From the NCBI RefSeq assembly GCF_900116205.1, contig NZ_FOZS01000002.1, forward strand, positions 124,001 through 188,000: DNA of 64,000 nt, written 5' to 3'. Numbering within the stretch: the first letter of the stretch is position 1; each line of letters opens with the position of its first letter. The notes beneath the pieces were generated by a model. That model searched no databases. It worked only from the letters and a program-made list of their open reading frames with translations, and had not been told where the DNA came from. The position numbers and the translations under genes were made by a program. This stretch comes from Halostagnicola kamekurae. Lineage in GTDB: Archaea; Halobacteriota; Halobacteria; Halobacteriales; Natrialbaceae. Below, piece after piece: positions 8,846 to 17,375 of the stretch.

Positions 8846-8990
8846 TTTTCGCGACGACACTCGGAGGAGCGAAAAATCCGACGGAGAGATTGAATCACGC
8901 GAGATGAGCGTAGCGAGTCTCGCAGTCGGGTTCAATTCTCGCACCTGGACCTTTTTCACGACGACACTCGGAGGAGCGGCAAGTCCGACG
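8821..8990 (+). repeat. Duplicated 3' end of tRNA-His plus flank (att-like scar)
   Basis: The last 25 bases of tRNA-His (cgggttcaattctcgcacct and the following bases) and about 38 bases of flank recur 106 bases downstream, with the second copy starting at 8927. Both copies continue through cgacgacactcggaggagc with few changes. In front of the second copy is a hairpin with arms GCGAGA and TCTCGC (8899-8923) enclosing tgagcgtagcgag. There is no gene between the copies. The arrangement looks like the footprint of an integrase-mediated event at the tRNA 3' end, or a tandem duplication. Confidence 0.7.
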
Positions 8991-9105
8991 AAGAGAATCG
9001 AACCGTATCAGTTGCGCAACGATCGATTACGGGAGTCAACAAAACCGATATCGGTCGCGTAGGAAACGCCAACGGGCCACGTCGCTAGCGCAGTTCGTTC
9101 GGTAG

Positions 9106-10386
9106 TCAGTCCAACGGCTGTGACTGCGAGGAGTGATTGACTTCGCCGCTCTGCTGGACGATGTTCAGCGCGGTCATCATGTCGGTTCTCGAGATCAGTC
9201 CGACAAGGTCGCCGGGTTCTTCGGTTCCGGAACCGCCGGCGTCCTCGAGAACTGGATCGTCGAAACCGCCGTCGTCGTAGACGGCCTCGTCCTGGATGGA
9301 CGCGTCCGGGCGGGTCATCGAATCGTCTCCATCGACGACGAGTAGCCGTCCGATGCGTTCGGATTGCATCCGTTCGATCGCGGTCATCGCGTCGGAGTTC
9401 GCATCGATCGTCTGGAGGTCCGTCGTCATCACGTCCGAGACGGTAAACGCGTCGCGTTCGACGGGTTTGACTTCCTGTGCATCCGAGAGCGTGACGAGGC
9501 CGACGAGGTGTCCGTTGTCGAGCACCGGATAACCTGTGTGTCGCTCGGAGAACATCCGCTGGATGAGTTCCTCGACGCTGGTATCGGGAGCGACCGTGTG
9601 AAGGTCTCGAGCGGGCGTCATGATGTCGCCGACGGTAACGTCCTGAAACGCGGCTTTCATGGTCACCTGCTGGGACTCGCCGGAGGCGGCGATGTAGATG
9701 AAGAAGGCGACGCCGATGAGGATGATGTTGAACGTCACGAGCAGTCCGAACAACCCCATCAACACCGCGAAGAACTTTCCGATGCTCGCCGCCTGCTGGG
9801 TTGCCTTCGCGTAGGGCTGGTTTCGAGCCAACAGCGCCCGGAGCACGCGGCCGCCGTCCATCGGGAACGCGGGGAGCATGTTGAACCCCGCGAGCGCGAC
9901 GTTGAGAACCGCGAGGTAGCCGAAGACGAACAGCGCCCCGTCGACGCTAGCTGGCGTGAGGAGAAAGAGGCCGTAGGAGAGCGCGCCGACGAGCACCGAG
10001 ACGATGGGGCCGGCGATCGAAATGGCCAGTTCCTGTTTCCAATCTTCGGGCATCTCCGTGAACGACGCGACCCCGCCGAGCAGCCAGAGCGTGATCGAAT
10101 CGATCGGGAACCCGTACCGCCGGGCGGTCAGCGAGTGGCCGAGTTCGTGGAGCACGACGCCGATAAACAATCCGATCGCCGCCGCGAATCCGAGCACCAG
10201 CGGCATCGGGCCGCCGGAGACCGCCGCCGTATCGATGCCGGCCCCGAGCAGGTCGTTGAGTAGGTCCGCGACCATCCCGATCTGGACGCCGATGAGATAC
10301 GCGAAGAAGGGCAAAACCAGCAGAAACGTCAGATCGAGTTTGATAGGGATCCCAAACAGCGATCCGATACGGAAGCTCTTCCACAT
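9106..10386 (-). CDS. Site-2 protease (M50) with two CBS domains
   Basis: A 426-residue intramembrane zinc metalloprotease. HELGH at residues 80-84 supplies two zinc ligands and the catalytic Glu, and FNMLPAFPMDGGRV supplies the third ligand in a later membrane helix. About six membrane segments occupy residues 15-225. The C-terminal half holds two CBS domains (DIMTPARDLHTVAPDTSVEE and DVMTTDLQTIDANSDAMTA) that usually sense adenosine nucleotides. The second CBS is split by an acidic insert of about 40 residues. The ATG at 10386 is preferred over one 11 codons upstream because MWKSFRIGSLFGIPI is the usual N-terminus. Confidence 0.92.
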   Translation of the reverse strand: MWKSFRIGSLFGIPIKLDLTFLLVLPFFAYLIGVQIGMVADLLNDLLGAGIDTAAVSGGPMPLVLGFAAAIGLFIGVVLHELGHSLTARRYGFPIDSITLWLLGGVASFTEMPEDWKQELAISIAGPIVSVLVGALSYGLFLLTPASVDGALFVFGYLAVLNVALAGFNMLPAFPMDGGRVLRALLARNQPYAKATQQAASIGKFFAVLMGLFGLLVTFNIILIGVAFFIYIAASGESQQVTMKAAFQDVTVGDIMTPARDLHTVAPDTSVEELIQRMFSERHTGYPVLDNGHLVGLVTLSDAQEVKPVERDAFTVSDVMTTDLQTIDANSDAMTAIERMQSERIGRLLVVDGDDSMTRPDASIQDEAVYDDGGFDDPVLEDAGGSGTEEPGDLVGLISRTDMMTALNIVQQSGEVNHSSQSQPLD

Positions 10387-10748
10387 ACCCGCATATATCG
10401 GCGGAAGAACCTTAAACACGCCGCCGAAACGCGGCGTTGTTCCGAGTCACGCCGGCGAATAGGCAGCCGTTTCACCAATGATTCTGTGGCGTTCTCTCGG
10501 TGACTACTGCGGCGTGACTGCCTCGCAGGTGTCGTGCTCGTGAAGTGCTGGACGGAGTTCTCGAGCATCGGTCGAACGGTGCACTCGAGATGGAGACCAC
10601 TCGAGAGATGGTCGCCGTTTCGAAACCGTCACCGTCCGAGTCAGGTGACCAATACCAATGCATATAATCACACTATTATCTACTAGCCAATATGCATCCG
10701 TCCTCCCATAGAGTTATACGTGAGATCGTGGTCGATGTGTTCAGACCA
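10387..10748. other. Divergent intergenic region, no gene seen
   Basis: This 362-base region separates the protease from the HTH gene. The part near 10640-10700 is AT-rich and has two similar short boxes, ccaatgcatataa and ccaatatgcatcc, which may be promoter or operator sites for the HTH gene. GC-rich imperfect palindromes (gccgccgaaacgcggcg) lie next to the protease start. No reading frame looks real. Confidence 0.4.
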
Positions 10749-10985
10749 ATGACAGCCCAACTCACCACGACGACCGCCACCAACCGAGCCGCGTTACCGA
10801 CTGAGCTGAACTCGGCGCAGGCGAAGCTGGTCTACCTCTACCTCGACGCGACAGCGGGTGCGACGATCCGCGAGGTGAGCGACGCGCTCTCGATGAAGCA
10901 GATGGCCGCACTGAGCGTTACCAAATCGCTTTCGACGCAGGGATTGATCGAGAAGACCGGCGACGAGTACGTTACCGTTCACTGA
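10749..10985 (+). CDS. Small winged-helix transcriptional regulator
   Basis: A 78-residue protein (MTAQLTTTTATNRAALPTEL...). The single HTH is LVYLYLDATAGATIREVSDALSM-KQMAALSVTKSLSTQGLIEKTGDEYVTV, with a helix, the helix-turn-helix, and a two-stranded wing ending EYVTV. This is the MarR/TrmB-like fold common among small haloarchaeal regulators. No effector domain is present. The start at 10749 is preferred over 10692 because the upstream residues are not HTH-like. Target genes are unknown. Confidence 0.7.
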   Translation: MTAQLTTTTATNRAALPTELNSAQAKLVYLYLDATAGATIREVSDALSMKQMAALSVTKSLSTQGLIEKTGDEYVTVH

Positions 10986-11041
10986 GCCTGGCCTCGAGAC
11001 CTGGCCAGTCCGATGTCGTCTACAGGCGGAGCAGGCCGGGT

Positions 11042-11118
11042 GCCTCGGGGTCGTACGGAAATCGGAGATTTCCGTGATGACGAGAATCTCCGATTCTCGA
11101 ACCACTTGACCCCGAGGC
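11042..11118. other. Three-way-junction palindrome (two hairpins inside an 11-bp stem)
   Basis: An outer perfect stem GCCTCGGGGTC (11042-11052) pairs with GACCCCGAGGC (11108-11118). Inside are two perfect 8-bp hairpins: CGGAAATC-gga-GATTTCCG (11056-11074) and CGAGAATC-tcc-GATTCTCG (11081-11099). The loops gga and tcc are complementary, and the cores aatcggagatt and aatctccgatt are reverse complements of each other. It lies 57 bases after the HTH gene stop and well before L10e, in no reading frame. It could be a structured RNA, a recombination site or a mobile palindromic repeat. Confidence 0.75.
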
Positions 11119-11159
11119 GGTTCACATATCTGGCTGTAACCGACGGGTTTCCGTTCTAG

Positions 11160-11234
11160 ATCGGTTGCTGACTCCGACCGATTGCCGTCACCGACCAGTT
11201 GCCGCCCCAATCGATTGCCGTCGCCGATCAACTG
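11160..11234. repeat. Degenerate short tandem repeats
   Basis: Five diverged copies of a 16-18 base unit are visible, with a core of cgattgccgtc or its variants: ggttgctgactccgac, cgattgccgtcaccgac, cagttgccgccccaat, cgattgccgtcgccgat, caactgccgctc. They lie between the palindrome at 11042 and the promoter of the L10e gene. Their role is unknown; they could be leader or binding-site repeats. Confidence 0.5.
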
Positions 11235-11369
11235 CCGCTCGAGTTTTCACGACCGGCACTAACGGTGGTCGATCCGCTTTTATCGCGGGCACGACGCAGA
11301 CGACGGTGGCGACGGGTTCGAAGCCTTTATCCGCGCGGTAGCACTCCGTTTTTGTAAGTAACTACAACC

Positions 11370-11900
11370 ATGTCAGAGAAACCCGCCTCTATGTACCGGA
11401 AGATCGATAAGCCGGCCTACACCCGCCGAGAGTACATCACCGGCATTCCGGGCTCGAAAATCGCACAGCACAAGATGGGAGACGTCGCGGCCGAACCCGA
11501 GGACTACCCAGTTCAGATCAGCCTGCAGACCGAAGAAGAGTGCCAGATCCGCCACGGATCGCTCGAGGCCTCCCGACTGTCGGCGAACCGCCACATGCTG
11601 AAAAACGCGGGCGAGAACCAGTACAAGATGATCCTGCGAAAGTTCCCCCACCACGTCATCCGGGAGAACAAGCAGGCGACCGGCGCCGGTGCAGACCGTG
11701 TCTCCGACGGAATGCGCCAGGCGTTCGGCAAGATCGTCGGCACGGCCGCCCGAATCCAGCAGGGCGAGCGCATCTTCACGATCTGGTGTGACGTCGAGGA
11801 CGCCGAGTTCGCGAAGGACGCGCTCCGGCGGTCCTACAATAAGATCTCGCCGCCGTGTCGCGTCGTCGTCGAGCGCGGCGAAGAAGAACTGATCGCATAA
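11370..11900 (+). CDS. rpl10e: 50S ribosomal protein L10e (uL16)
   Basis: A 176-residue large-subunit protein near the peptidyl-transferase and tRNA sites. It begins [20 protein letters not shown] and has the family landmarks [36 protein letters not shown] and [22 protein letters not shown]. Length matches archaeal L10e. It is monocistronic here, with a TATA-like tttatccg about 45 bases upstream and a short leader, cagacgacgg-rich. No anomalies. Confidence 0.96.
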   Translation: MSEKPASMYRKIDKPAYTRREYITGIPGSKIAQHKMGDVAAEPEDYPVQISLQTEEECQIRHGSLEASRLSANRHMLKNAGENQYKMILRKFPHHVIRENKQATGAGADRVSDGMRQAFGKIVGTAARIQQGERIFTIWCDVEDAEFAKDALRRSYNKISPPCRVVVERGEEELIA

Positions 11901-12067
11901 GGCCCGACCCGACCGTTTTTCGCGCTCTCTCGAGCAGAGCGCCGGCTATCGGATCGACGCCGTCCGTCGGTTCGTGAGTGCTCGAGTCGCCACTGCTGAT
12001 CGGCGCGCGAGCCGAACTCCCGGCCGAATACTCTACCGTTTTTTGTCTCGGCCCCCCACACTCGAGT

Positions 12068-12937
12068 ATGATCGATCTCGCGGTCGCAAATGATCAGGAG
12101 ACGTTCCAGCGAATGCGAGAGCCCCTCTCCGAGCGGGGGATTGCGGTCCAGCACGTTCCCGTTCGCGAGCGCGTGGTTCCGCTGGGTTCGGACGCGCCGT
12201 GGTCCCCGGAGGAGTACGACGTCGGCTTCGTCTATCCCGGCCGGCTCATGGAAGGTGGGGTGGCCGATGCGTTGCTCGATATCCCGTGGCTCAACGACCA
12301 CGAGACGGTGTTGACCTCGCGGAACAAGGCCGAGGTGCTCGCCCGACTTGAGCGGGCGGACCTTCCGATACCCGATTCGGTGTACGTCTCGAACGACGTG
12401 AGCGAGTCCGAACTGATCGCCGTCTTCGAGCGGTTCGAGCCGCCGGTGGTCGTCAAACCCAACTCGACGACGCGGGGCGTCGGCGTCGCGAAGGCCCACG
12501 ATCTCGACTCGTTCCTCGGAATCTGTGACTACCTCTCGCTGGTACACGATTATCGGGCCACCGCCGACCAGTCGTTTCTCGTCCAGGAGTACCTGCCGGA
12601 GGCGGTCGACTATCGGGTCATGATGCTGGAGGGGGAGTACGTCGGGGCGGTCGAACGAACGCTTCCGGAGGACGCCGCGGCGCGAGGCCAGTGGAAGCAC
12701 AACGTCCACCGCGGTGCGACCGCGACCGGCGTCGACCTGCCGAAGCCGCTGCGAGAACTCGCCGAGTCGGTCGCGGGGGAACTCGAGATTCCGTTCCTCG
12801 GCGTCGACCTGCTCGTGAGCGGCGACCGCGTCGTCGTCAACGAGACGAACGCCCGCCCGACGATCGACGACGAGACGAAGTACGAATCAGGCTTTTACGA
12901 CCGACTCGCCGAGGCGATACGCTCGAGAGCGGAGTAG
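12068..12937 (+). CDS. ATP-grasp ligase, RimK-like
   Basis: A 289-residue protein from ATG 12068 (MIDLAVANDQETFQRM). The N-terminal third is a pre-ATP-grasp fold. The ATP-binding part includes VVVKPNSTTRGVGVAKA (about residues 131-147), FLVQEYLPEAVDYRVMMLEG (about 175-195), and the Mg-binding end FLGVDLLVSGDRVVVNETNARP with E and N ligands. The pattern VxxVN-ETNARPT is typical of RimK-type ATP-grasp enzymes that add amino acids or glutamate-like groups to an acceptor. The acceptor is unknown. It follows L10e but has its own spacing. Confidence 0.8.
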   Translation: MIDLAVANDQETFQRMREPLSERGIAVQHVPVRERVVPLGSDAPWSPEEYDVGFVYPGRLMEGGVADALLDIPWLNDHETVLTSRNKAEVLARLERADLPIPDSVYVSNDVSESELIAVFERFEPPVVVKPNSTTRGVGVAKAHDLDSFLGICDYLSLVHDYRATADQSFLVQEYLPEAVDYRVMMLEGEYVGAVERTLPEDAAARGQWKHNVHRGATATGVDLPKPLRELAESVAGELEIPFLGVDLLVSGDRVVVNETNARPTIDDETKYESGFYDRLAEAIRSRAE

Positions 12938-13022
12938 CCGATCGGACCGGGTGAAAATCCACAAGAAGAAACCGCTGTTCGACCGGAAACCCGGGCGAGA
13001 TCGGGATCGGCTCGGCGTGCGC

Positions 13023-13418
13023 TTATTCGAGGGATATGTCGGAGGACTTCTCGGCCGATTCGAAGACGACCTCGAGAACGCCGTTGTTGTAGGTGGCCTC
13101 GGCGGTGTGTTCGTTGACCCGCTGTGGCAGCGAGACGCGCTCGTCGTACTGTCGGTGCTGGCTCTGGGCGGAGATCGTGAGGGATTTGCCGTCGCACTCG
13201 AGGTCGATGTTGTTCTTTTCGACGCCCGGGAGGTCGGCGATGACTCGGAGTTCGTCGTCGGTCTCGTGAACGTCGATGTGGGTATCGGTGCCGAAGCCGT
13301 TCTCGACGGAGCCGGCGGAGTCGAAGTCGACGTCGCCGCCGTTCATCATTTCGTTCATCATCCGCTCGATTTCACGAAAGAGATCGTCGAAGGGTTCGTC
13401 GCGATCATCTCGGCGCAT
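13023..13418 (-). CDS. Hsp20/alpha-crystallin small heat shock protein
   Basis: A 131-residue chaperone. An N-terminal arm (MRRDDRDEPFDDLFREIERMMNEMMN) precedes the alpha-crystallin domain (HIDVHETDDELRVIADLPGVEKNNIDLECDGKSLTISAQ, then the GVLEVVF tail near residue 118). The A-x-LPGV-x-K and GVLxV(T)(I) marks are both present. The protein is expected to form oligomers that hold unfolding clients. The ATG at 13418 is preferred over an upstream TTG. It is convergent with the ATP-grasp gene. Confidence 0.9.
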   Translation of the reverse strand: MRRDDRDEPFDDLFREIERMMNEMMNGGDVDFDSAGSVENGFGTDTHIDVHETDDELRVIADLPGVEKNNIDLECDGKSLTISAQSQHRQYDERVSLPQRVNEHTAEATYNNGVLEVVFESAEKSSDISLE

Positions 13419-13507
13419 GAACGACTCTAGTAGGGCACGTGGCAAAAACTTTCTGTCGGTCCGAATCGTTCTGCGGTCGAATTCAAAACGGGATCGGCCG
13501 AACTGAG

Positions 13508-14521
13508 CTAGAAGCCGATTCCCAGATGCTCGTTCGTCGTCGCGATACTGTCGGTCGCATCCGACGCGCCGAGGACCGCACGGATCGCGTCGACGTTTTC
13601 GGGGACGACGTCCGACTCCTGGTGGATGCCCTGAAAGAGATAACAGTCCCGGCCGACGGTCGAGATCGACTCTTCCCAGATGCAGTTCTCCCAGAGGTCG
13701 CCCCGCGGTCGTCCCACGTCGTGGGCGTACTCCTTTAGCTTCCCGCTGCCGTCGATCGACATCGACTCGGGGATCAAGAACAGACGCGACTCGTCGGCGA
13801 AGCGGTCGCGGATCTCGGCCGCGTCGACGGCCTCCTCGAGCGTGACGTTCAGGCTGTGCATGTGCATCAGGGTGGCGGGCACCTTCATCCCGAGCGTATC
13901 GATGTCGAGGTCCGGGAAGATCGTCTCGACGTCGGGGCCGTGGTGGGACGGGATCGTCACCGGGTCCGGGAGGATGTCGTTGATCGGGCCGCGAGATGTC
14001 TGGCCGGGATCGCCCCCGCGACGAACCAGCGTCGCGCGGACCTTCTCAACGCCGTAGGCCTCCTGAAGCGGCGCGATGACTCGAGAGAGGCCGGTCGTGT
14101 TACAGGAGACGACCCGGACGTGCTGGGCGCCCGTCGCGGCCTCGAAGTTCGAGCGCGCGTTGAAGCTCACGTCCACCAGCTCGGCGTCCTCGCCGCCCTG
14201 GTAGAGCGCCGGCGTGTCGTACTCCTCGTAGAGAGACTTGTTCTCGGCGCCAATTCCCGACGGCGTCGCGTCGACGACGACGTCGGCGTTCGCGACGAGG
14301 TCCTCGACCGGGCCGGCTATCTCGAGGCCCGCCTCGGCGAAGCGGTCGGCTCGCTCCTCGATCGCGGCGTAGAGCGGATACCCCTTCTCGACGGCGGTTT
14401 CGGCCTCGAAGTTCGGGCGCGTTTTCGCGACACCGAGTACCTCCATATCGGGCTGTTCCCGAACGGCGTCTGCGACGCGTTTGCCGATCGTCCCGTAACC
14501 GTTGATCGCGACCTGTATCAT
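13508..14521 (-). CDS. gap: Glyceraldehyde-3-phosphate dehydrogenase, archaeal type II
   Basis: A 337-residue NAD(P)-dependent phosphorylating GAPDH. The Rossmann motif [11 protein letters not shown] is at residues 6-16 and the catalytic Cys140 is in SCNTTGLSR, the hallmark of type II (archaeal) enzymes. [31 protein letters not shown] follows as expected. The start is ATG 14521; the longer frame upstream is not homologous. In haloarchaea the type II enzyme serves mainly gluconeogenesis. It diverges from an M29 peptidase gene. Confidence 0.95.
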   Translation of the reverse strand: MIQVAINGYGTIGKRVADAVREQPDMEVLGVAKTRPNFEAETAVEKGYPLYAAIEERADRFAEAGLEIAGPVEDLVANADVVVDATPSGIGAENKSLYEEYDTPALYQGGEDAELVDVSFNARSNFEAATGAQHVRVVSCNTTGLSRVIAPLQEAYGVEKVRATLVRRGGDPGQTSRGPINDILPDPVTIPSHHGPDVETIFPDLDIDTLGMKVPATLMHMHSLNVTLEEAVDAAEIRDRFADESRLFLIPESMSIDGSGKLKEYAHDVGRPRGDLWENCIWEESISTVGRDCYLFQGIHQESDVVPENVDAIRAVLGASDATDSIATTNEHLGIGF

Positions 14522-14702
14522 ACTCCCGACTCCATTACGGACGCGGATAATCGTTTCGAGCCTTCTCCGCCGGTTTTTACTCGCCTCAGAGTTTGTACTC
14601 GAGCTGTCATAGGGGGCTGCCAGTTCGAGTCGTCCGCGAACTCGAGGCGTCTCGAGCGCCGGGAGAGCAAGACCTTTCGGCGTACTACACGCATCCAGAG
14701 GT

Positions 14703-15659
14703 ATGACAGACCTTCGAACGCCTGCCGAAACGGCGATCCGACAGTGTCTCGACGTCCGGGCCGACGAGTCTTGCGTAATCGTCACGGACAGCAACCGCGA
14801 ACCGATCGCGAACGCGCTCTACGAGGCCGCGCTCGAGCGGACCGACGATGTCGCGTTCGTCCGGTATCCGCCGGGAGACACCCACGGCGAGGAGCCGCCC
14901 GAACCCGTCGCAGCGGCGATGGCGGGAGCCGACGTCGTTCTGGCTCCGACGACGAAGAGCTTGAGTCACACGCGAGCGCGGACCGACGCGAACGAGGCCG
15001 GCGCTCGAGTCGCGACGCTGCCGGGGATCACCGAGGAAGTGTTCGCCACCGGTCTCGAGGCAGATTACGACGAGATAGCCACCCGCTGTGAGGCCATCCG
15101 CGAGCAGGTCGACGGCGCGGACGAGATCCGGGTGACGGCCGCGGCGGGAACCGACATCACGTTCGGAATCGGCGACCGGGACTTTCGCTCGGATACCGGC
15201 ATCGTCCACGAGGCCGGTGCGATGTCGAACCTCCCCGCCGGAGAGGTGTTCGTCAGCCCCGAAACGGCCGAGGGAACGTTCGTCGTCGACGGCACGATGA
15301 TGCCCCACGGGTTGCTCGAGGACGGCCGGACGCTGACCTTCGAGGTCGAGGACGGCCTCGTGACGGACATCTCCGACGACGAGATTCGGTCGACGGTTGA
15401 AGACGCCACAACGGAAGTCGGCGACGCGGCGTACAACCTCGCGGAACTGGGGATCGGGACGAACGTCGCCGTCACCGAATTGGTCGGCTCCGTGTTGTTA
15501 GACGAGAAAGCCGGCGGCACGGTCCACATCGCGATCGGAGACGACGCGGGCATCGGCGGCGACGTCGACGCGCCGATTCACCTGGACGGGATCATCCGCG
15601 AGCCGACGGTGTTCGCCGACGGCGTCGAGGTCGACCTCCCCGCGGGAGAATCGCGCTGA
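14703..15659 (+). CDS. M29-family aminopeptidase (short form)
   Basis: A 318-residue protein like the thermophilic M29 metallo-aminopeptidases. Landmarks are [17 protein letters not shown] near residue 150, [23 protein letters not shown] near 178-200, [33 protein letters not shown], and the terminal PIHLDGII, where His and Asp are metal ligands. The ELGIGTN and H-x-D marks are shared with the longer paralogue at 55,061. At 318 residues it is shorter than the usual ~365-410, the difference lying mostly in the N-terminal lobe. It would cleave N-terminal residues from peptides using two metal ions. Confidence 0.85.
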   Translation: MTDLRTPAETAIRQCLDVRADESCVIVTDSNREPIANALYEAALERTDDVAFVRYPPGDTHGEEPPEPVAAAMAGADVVLAPTTKSLSHTRARTDANEAGARVATLPGITEEVFATGLEADYDEIATRCEAIREQVDGADEIRVTAAAGTDITFGIGDRDFRSDTGIVHEAGAMSNLPAGEVFVSPETAEGTFVVDGTMMPHGLLEDGRTLTFEVEDGLVTDISDDEIRSTVEDATTEVGDAAYNLAELGIGTNVAVTELVGSVLLDEKAGGTVHIAIGDDAGIGGDVDAPIHLDGIIREPTVFADGVEVDLPAGESR

Positions 15660-15714
15660 GGAGAGTCACGATCAGGTTCACGCACCTTTTAGGGCAGTGG
15701 CGCTTACGCCGGGT

Positions 15715-16368
15715 ATGAGCGATATACCCGACCGGGTTCCGACGACCTGCCCCTCGTGTTCTCCGGACCTCGAGACGGTCCACGAGGTGCTCTCGCCGGG
15801 CGGCGGAAGCATCACCGTCCGCTGTAGCGAGTGCAGCCACGTCCACAAGATCCAACCGGAACCGGAGCGCGAAGTCACCCTCGACGTCGTCGTCTCACAG
15901 GACGGCGAGTCCTTCACCGCGAACGTCACGACCCCCGAAGACGAGACCATCGAGACGGGCGACGAGTTCATCCTCGAGACCGACGAGGTGCTCTCGACGG
16001 TTCGCGTGACCAGCATCGAACTCGACGAGCAGCGCCGGCGCGAGGCCGCGCCGGCCCAGGACGTCGAAACCGTCTGGACGCGCGAAGTCGACAACGTTTC
16101 CGTCGACGTCACGGTCCACCCGCAGGACGGCACGCACGACGAGAGTCGAAGCATCACGGTCTACGTCCCCGGCGACTACGAGTTCGAGGTCGGGACGGTC
16201 GAGACCTTCGGCGACGACGAGTTCGAGATCGACGCCTTCGTGGTTCGGGACGACGCGACGGGCTACGAGCGCGACCGAAATGAACTCGAGGGCGACGTCG
16301 TCCTCGCGAAGGACGCACAGCGCGTCTACGCCTACGACGAGACGACGACCGCCTGGTCGGCGTGGTAA
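15715..16368 (+). CDS. HVO_0476-family zinc finger protein
   Basis: A 217-residue protein starting MSDIPDRVPTTCPSCSPD. CPSC near residue 12 and CSEC near residue 41 form a zinc ribbon. The rest is beta-rich and acidic, with repeats of strand-turn pattern (DVVVSQDGESFTANVTTPEDETIETGDEFILETDE...). It matches the haloarchaeal HVO_0476 family, usually a single-copy gene with no assigned role. An in-frame GTG at 15697 is less likely as start. Confidence 0.85.
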   Translation: MSDIPDRVPTTCPSCSPDLETVHEVLSPGGGSITVRCSECSHVHKIQPEPEREVTLDVVVSQDGESFTANVTTPEDETIETGDEFILETDEVLSTVRVTSIELDEQRRREAAPAQDVETVWTREVDNVSVDVTVHPQDGTHDESRSITVYVPGDYEFEVGTVETFGDDEFEIDAFVVRDDATGYERDRNELEGDVVLAKDAQRVYAYDETTTAWSAW

Positions 16369-16384
16369 CGCGCCATCGCACTTC

Positions 16385-16813
16385 TCAGGCGTCCGGCCCG
16401 ATCGTCAGAACGGGAACGGAGGCCGACCTGACGACGCGCTGGGAGACGCTCCCGACGACGTTGTTCTCGTAGTCGTCGCCGCTGGTTCCCATGACGACGA
16501 GGTCGATTCCATGTGCATCGGCGTACTCGAGAATGCACTCGGCGGGGTTGCCCGTCTGGATGGCCGTCTCGGTCTCGATGCCGTGATCGGTGGCGTGGGT
16601 CGCCGCTCGATCGGCCGCCTCGAGCGCGTTTTCCTCGAGATCGGCGCGAACGCCCTCGACGCGGTCGTCGTCGAGGACCAGAAAGGCCCGATCGTCCACG
16701 ACCGAAAGCACGTGCAGCGACGCGTTTCGCGTCTCGGCGATGTCGACGGCGTGGTCGGCGACGGTCGCGCTGTGATCGGTGCCGTCGGTGGGAAAGAGAA
16801 TCGACTCGTACAT
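16385..16813 (-). CDS. Universal stress protein (UspA family)
   Basis: A 142-residue single-domain Usp. It starts MYESILFPTDGTDHS and ends with the ATP-binding signature VMGTSGDDYENNVVGSVSQRVVRSASVPVLTIGPDA, a variant of G-2x-G-9x-G(S/T). The conserved VVxMGT is present. Such proteins bind nucleotides and help survival under stress. Haloarchaea carry dozens of paralogues, so a specific role cannot be given. Confidence 0.93.
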   Translation of the reverse strand: MYESILFPTDGTDHSATVADHAVDIAETRNASLHVLSVVDDRAFLVLDDDRVEGVRADLEENALEAADRAATHATDHGIETETAIQTGNPAECILEYADAHGIDLVVMGTSGDDYENNVVGSVSQRVVRSASVPVLTIGPDA

Positions 16814-16900
16814 TAGGTGGACCTCTGGTGCGAGGGGAAAAAGAACTTCCCACTCCGGGCGGCAGTGTCCGTCTCGAGCGGTTCGACGGGACTCGAAGGC

Positions 16901-17149
16901 CTACTGGCGGTCGGGTTTCCAGCTGAGTTTGACGTCGACGGTCTCGCGCTGTCCGCGGAGCATCGAGGACTGCTCGACGACGTCGATCGAAACGGAGACG
17001 TCGTCCGGCGGGTGCAACGTCACCGTCTTGTTTCCGACGCCCACGTCGATATCCTCGCCCCCGCGGTCGAACTCGTCGGCGAGTTCGGCGAGGTATGCGC
17101 CGAGTTCCGTTCGTGACATCGTCTGATCGGCCGTCGTTCGTTGGGCCAT
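16901..17149 (-). CDS. Amphi-Trp domain protein
   Basis: An 82-residue protein with one amphi-Trp domain: TMSRTELGAYLAELADEFDRGG...VGNKTVTLHPPDDVSVSIDVVEQSSMLRGQRETVDVKLSWKPD. The closing ELSW-like strand (VKLSWKPD) with its Trp names the family. The domain is short and common in haloarchaea, with unknown biochemical role, and may occur as a dimer. It diverges from nadK. Confidence 0.8.
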   Translation of the reverse strand: MAQRTTADQTMSRTELGAYLAELADEFDRGGEDIDVGVGNKTVTLHPPDDVSVSIDVVEQSSMLRGQRETVDVKLSWKPDRQ

Positions 17150-17375
17150 GCGCCAGCATATGGGATCGACCCCGCAAAAGTATGGGCCGCGAACACGTCG
17201 CTAACAACCGATTACAGCCGCCGGTGGCGTCCCGCCGACGATCACCGGCGTCGCACGCGACTGGTCGCCGATCGGAAACGAGAGCGACAGCCGATCAGCG
17301 CCGGCGTCGTCGCTTCCGACTCGATCCGGCGCGGAACGAGTGGGTTTTTGGCGACGGGGCGGGTAGCCGGCGACG

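Noticed and set aside
9133-10263. Forward frames of 70-299 codons opposite the M50 protease
   Set aside because: They are antisense shadows of the conserved HELGH/CBS gene.
11160-11234. A CRISPR array
   Set aside because: The units are 16-18 bases, diverged, without spacers of constant length and without cas genes. No CRISPR array was found anywhere in the window.
13856-15091. Forward frame of 411 codons opposite GAPDH and into the M29 gene
   Set aside because: It is a shadow of two strong genes, with non-acidic composition and no conserved motif.
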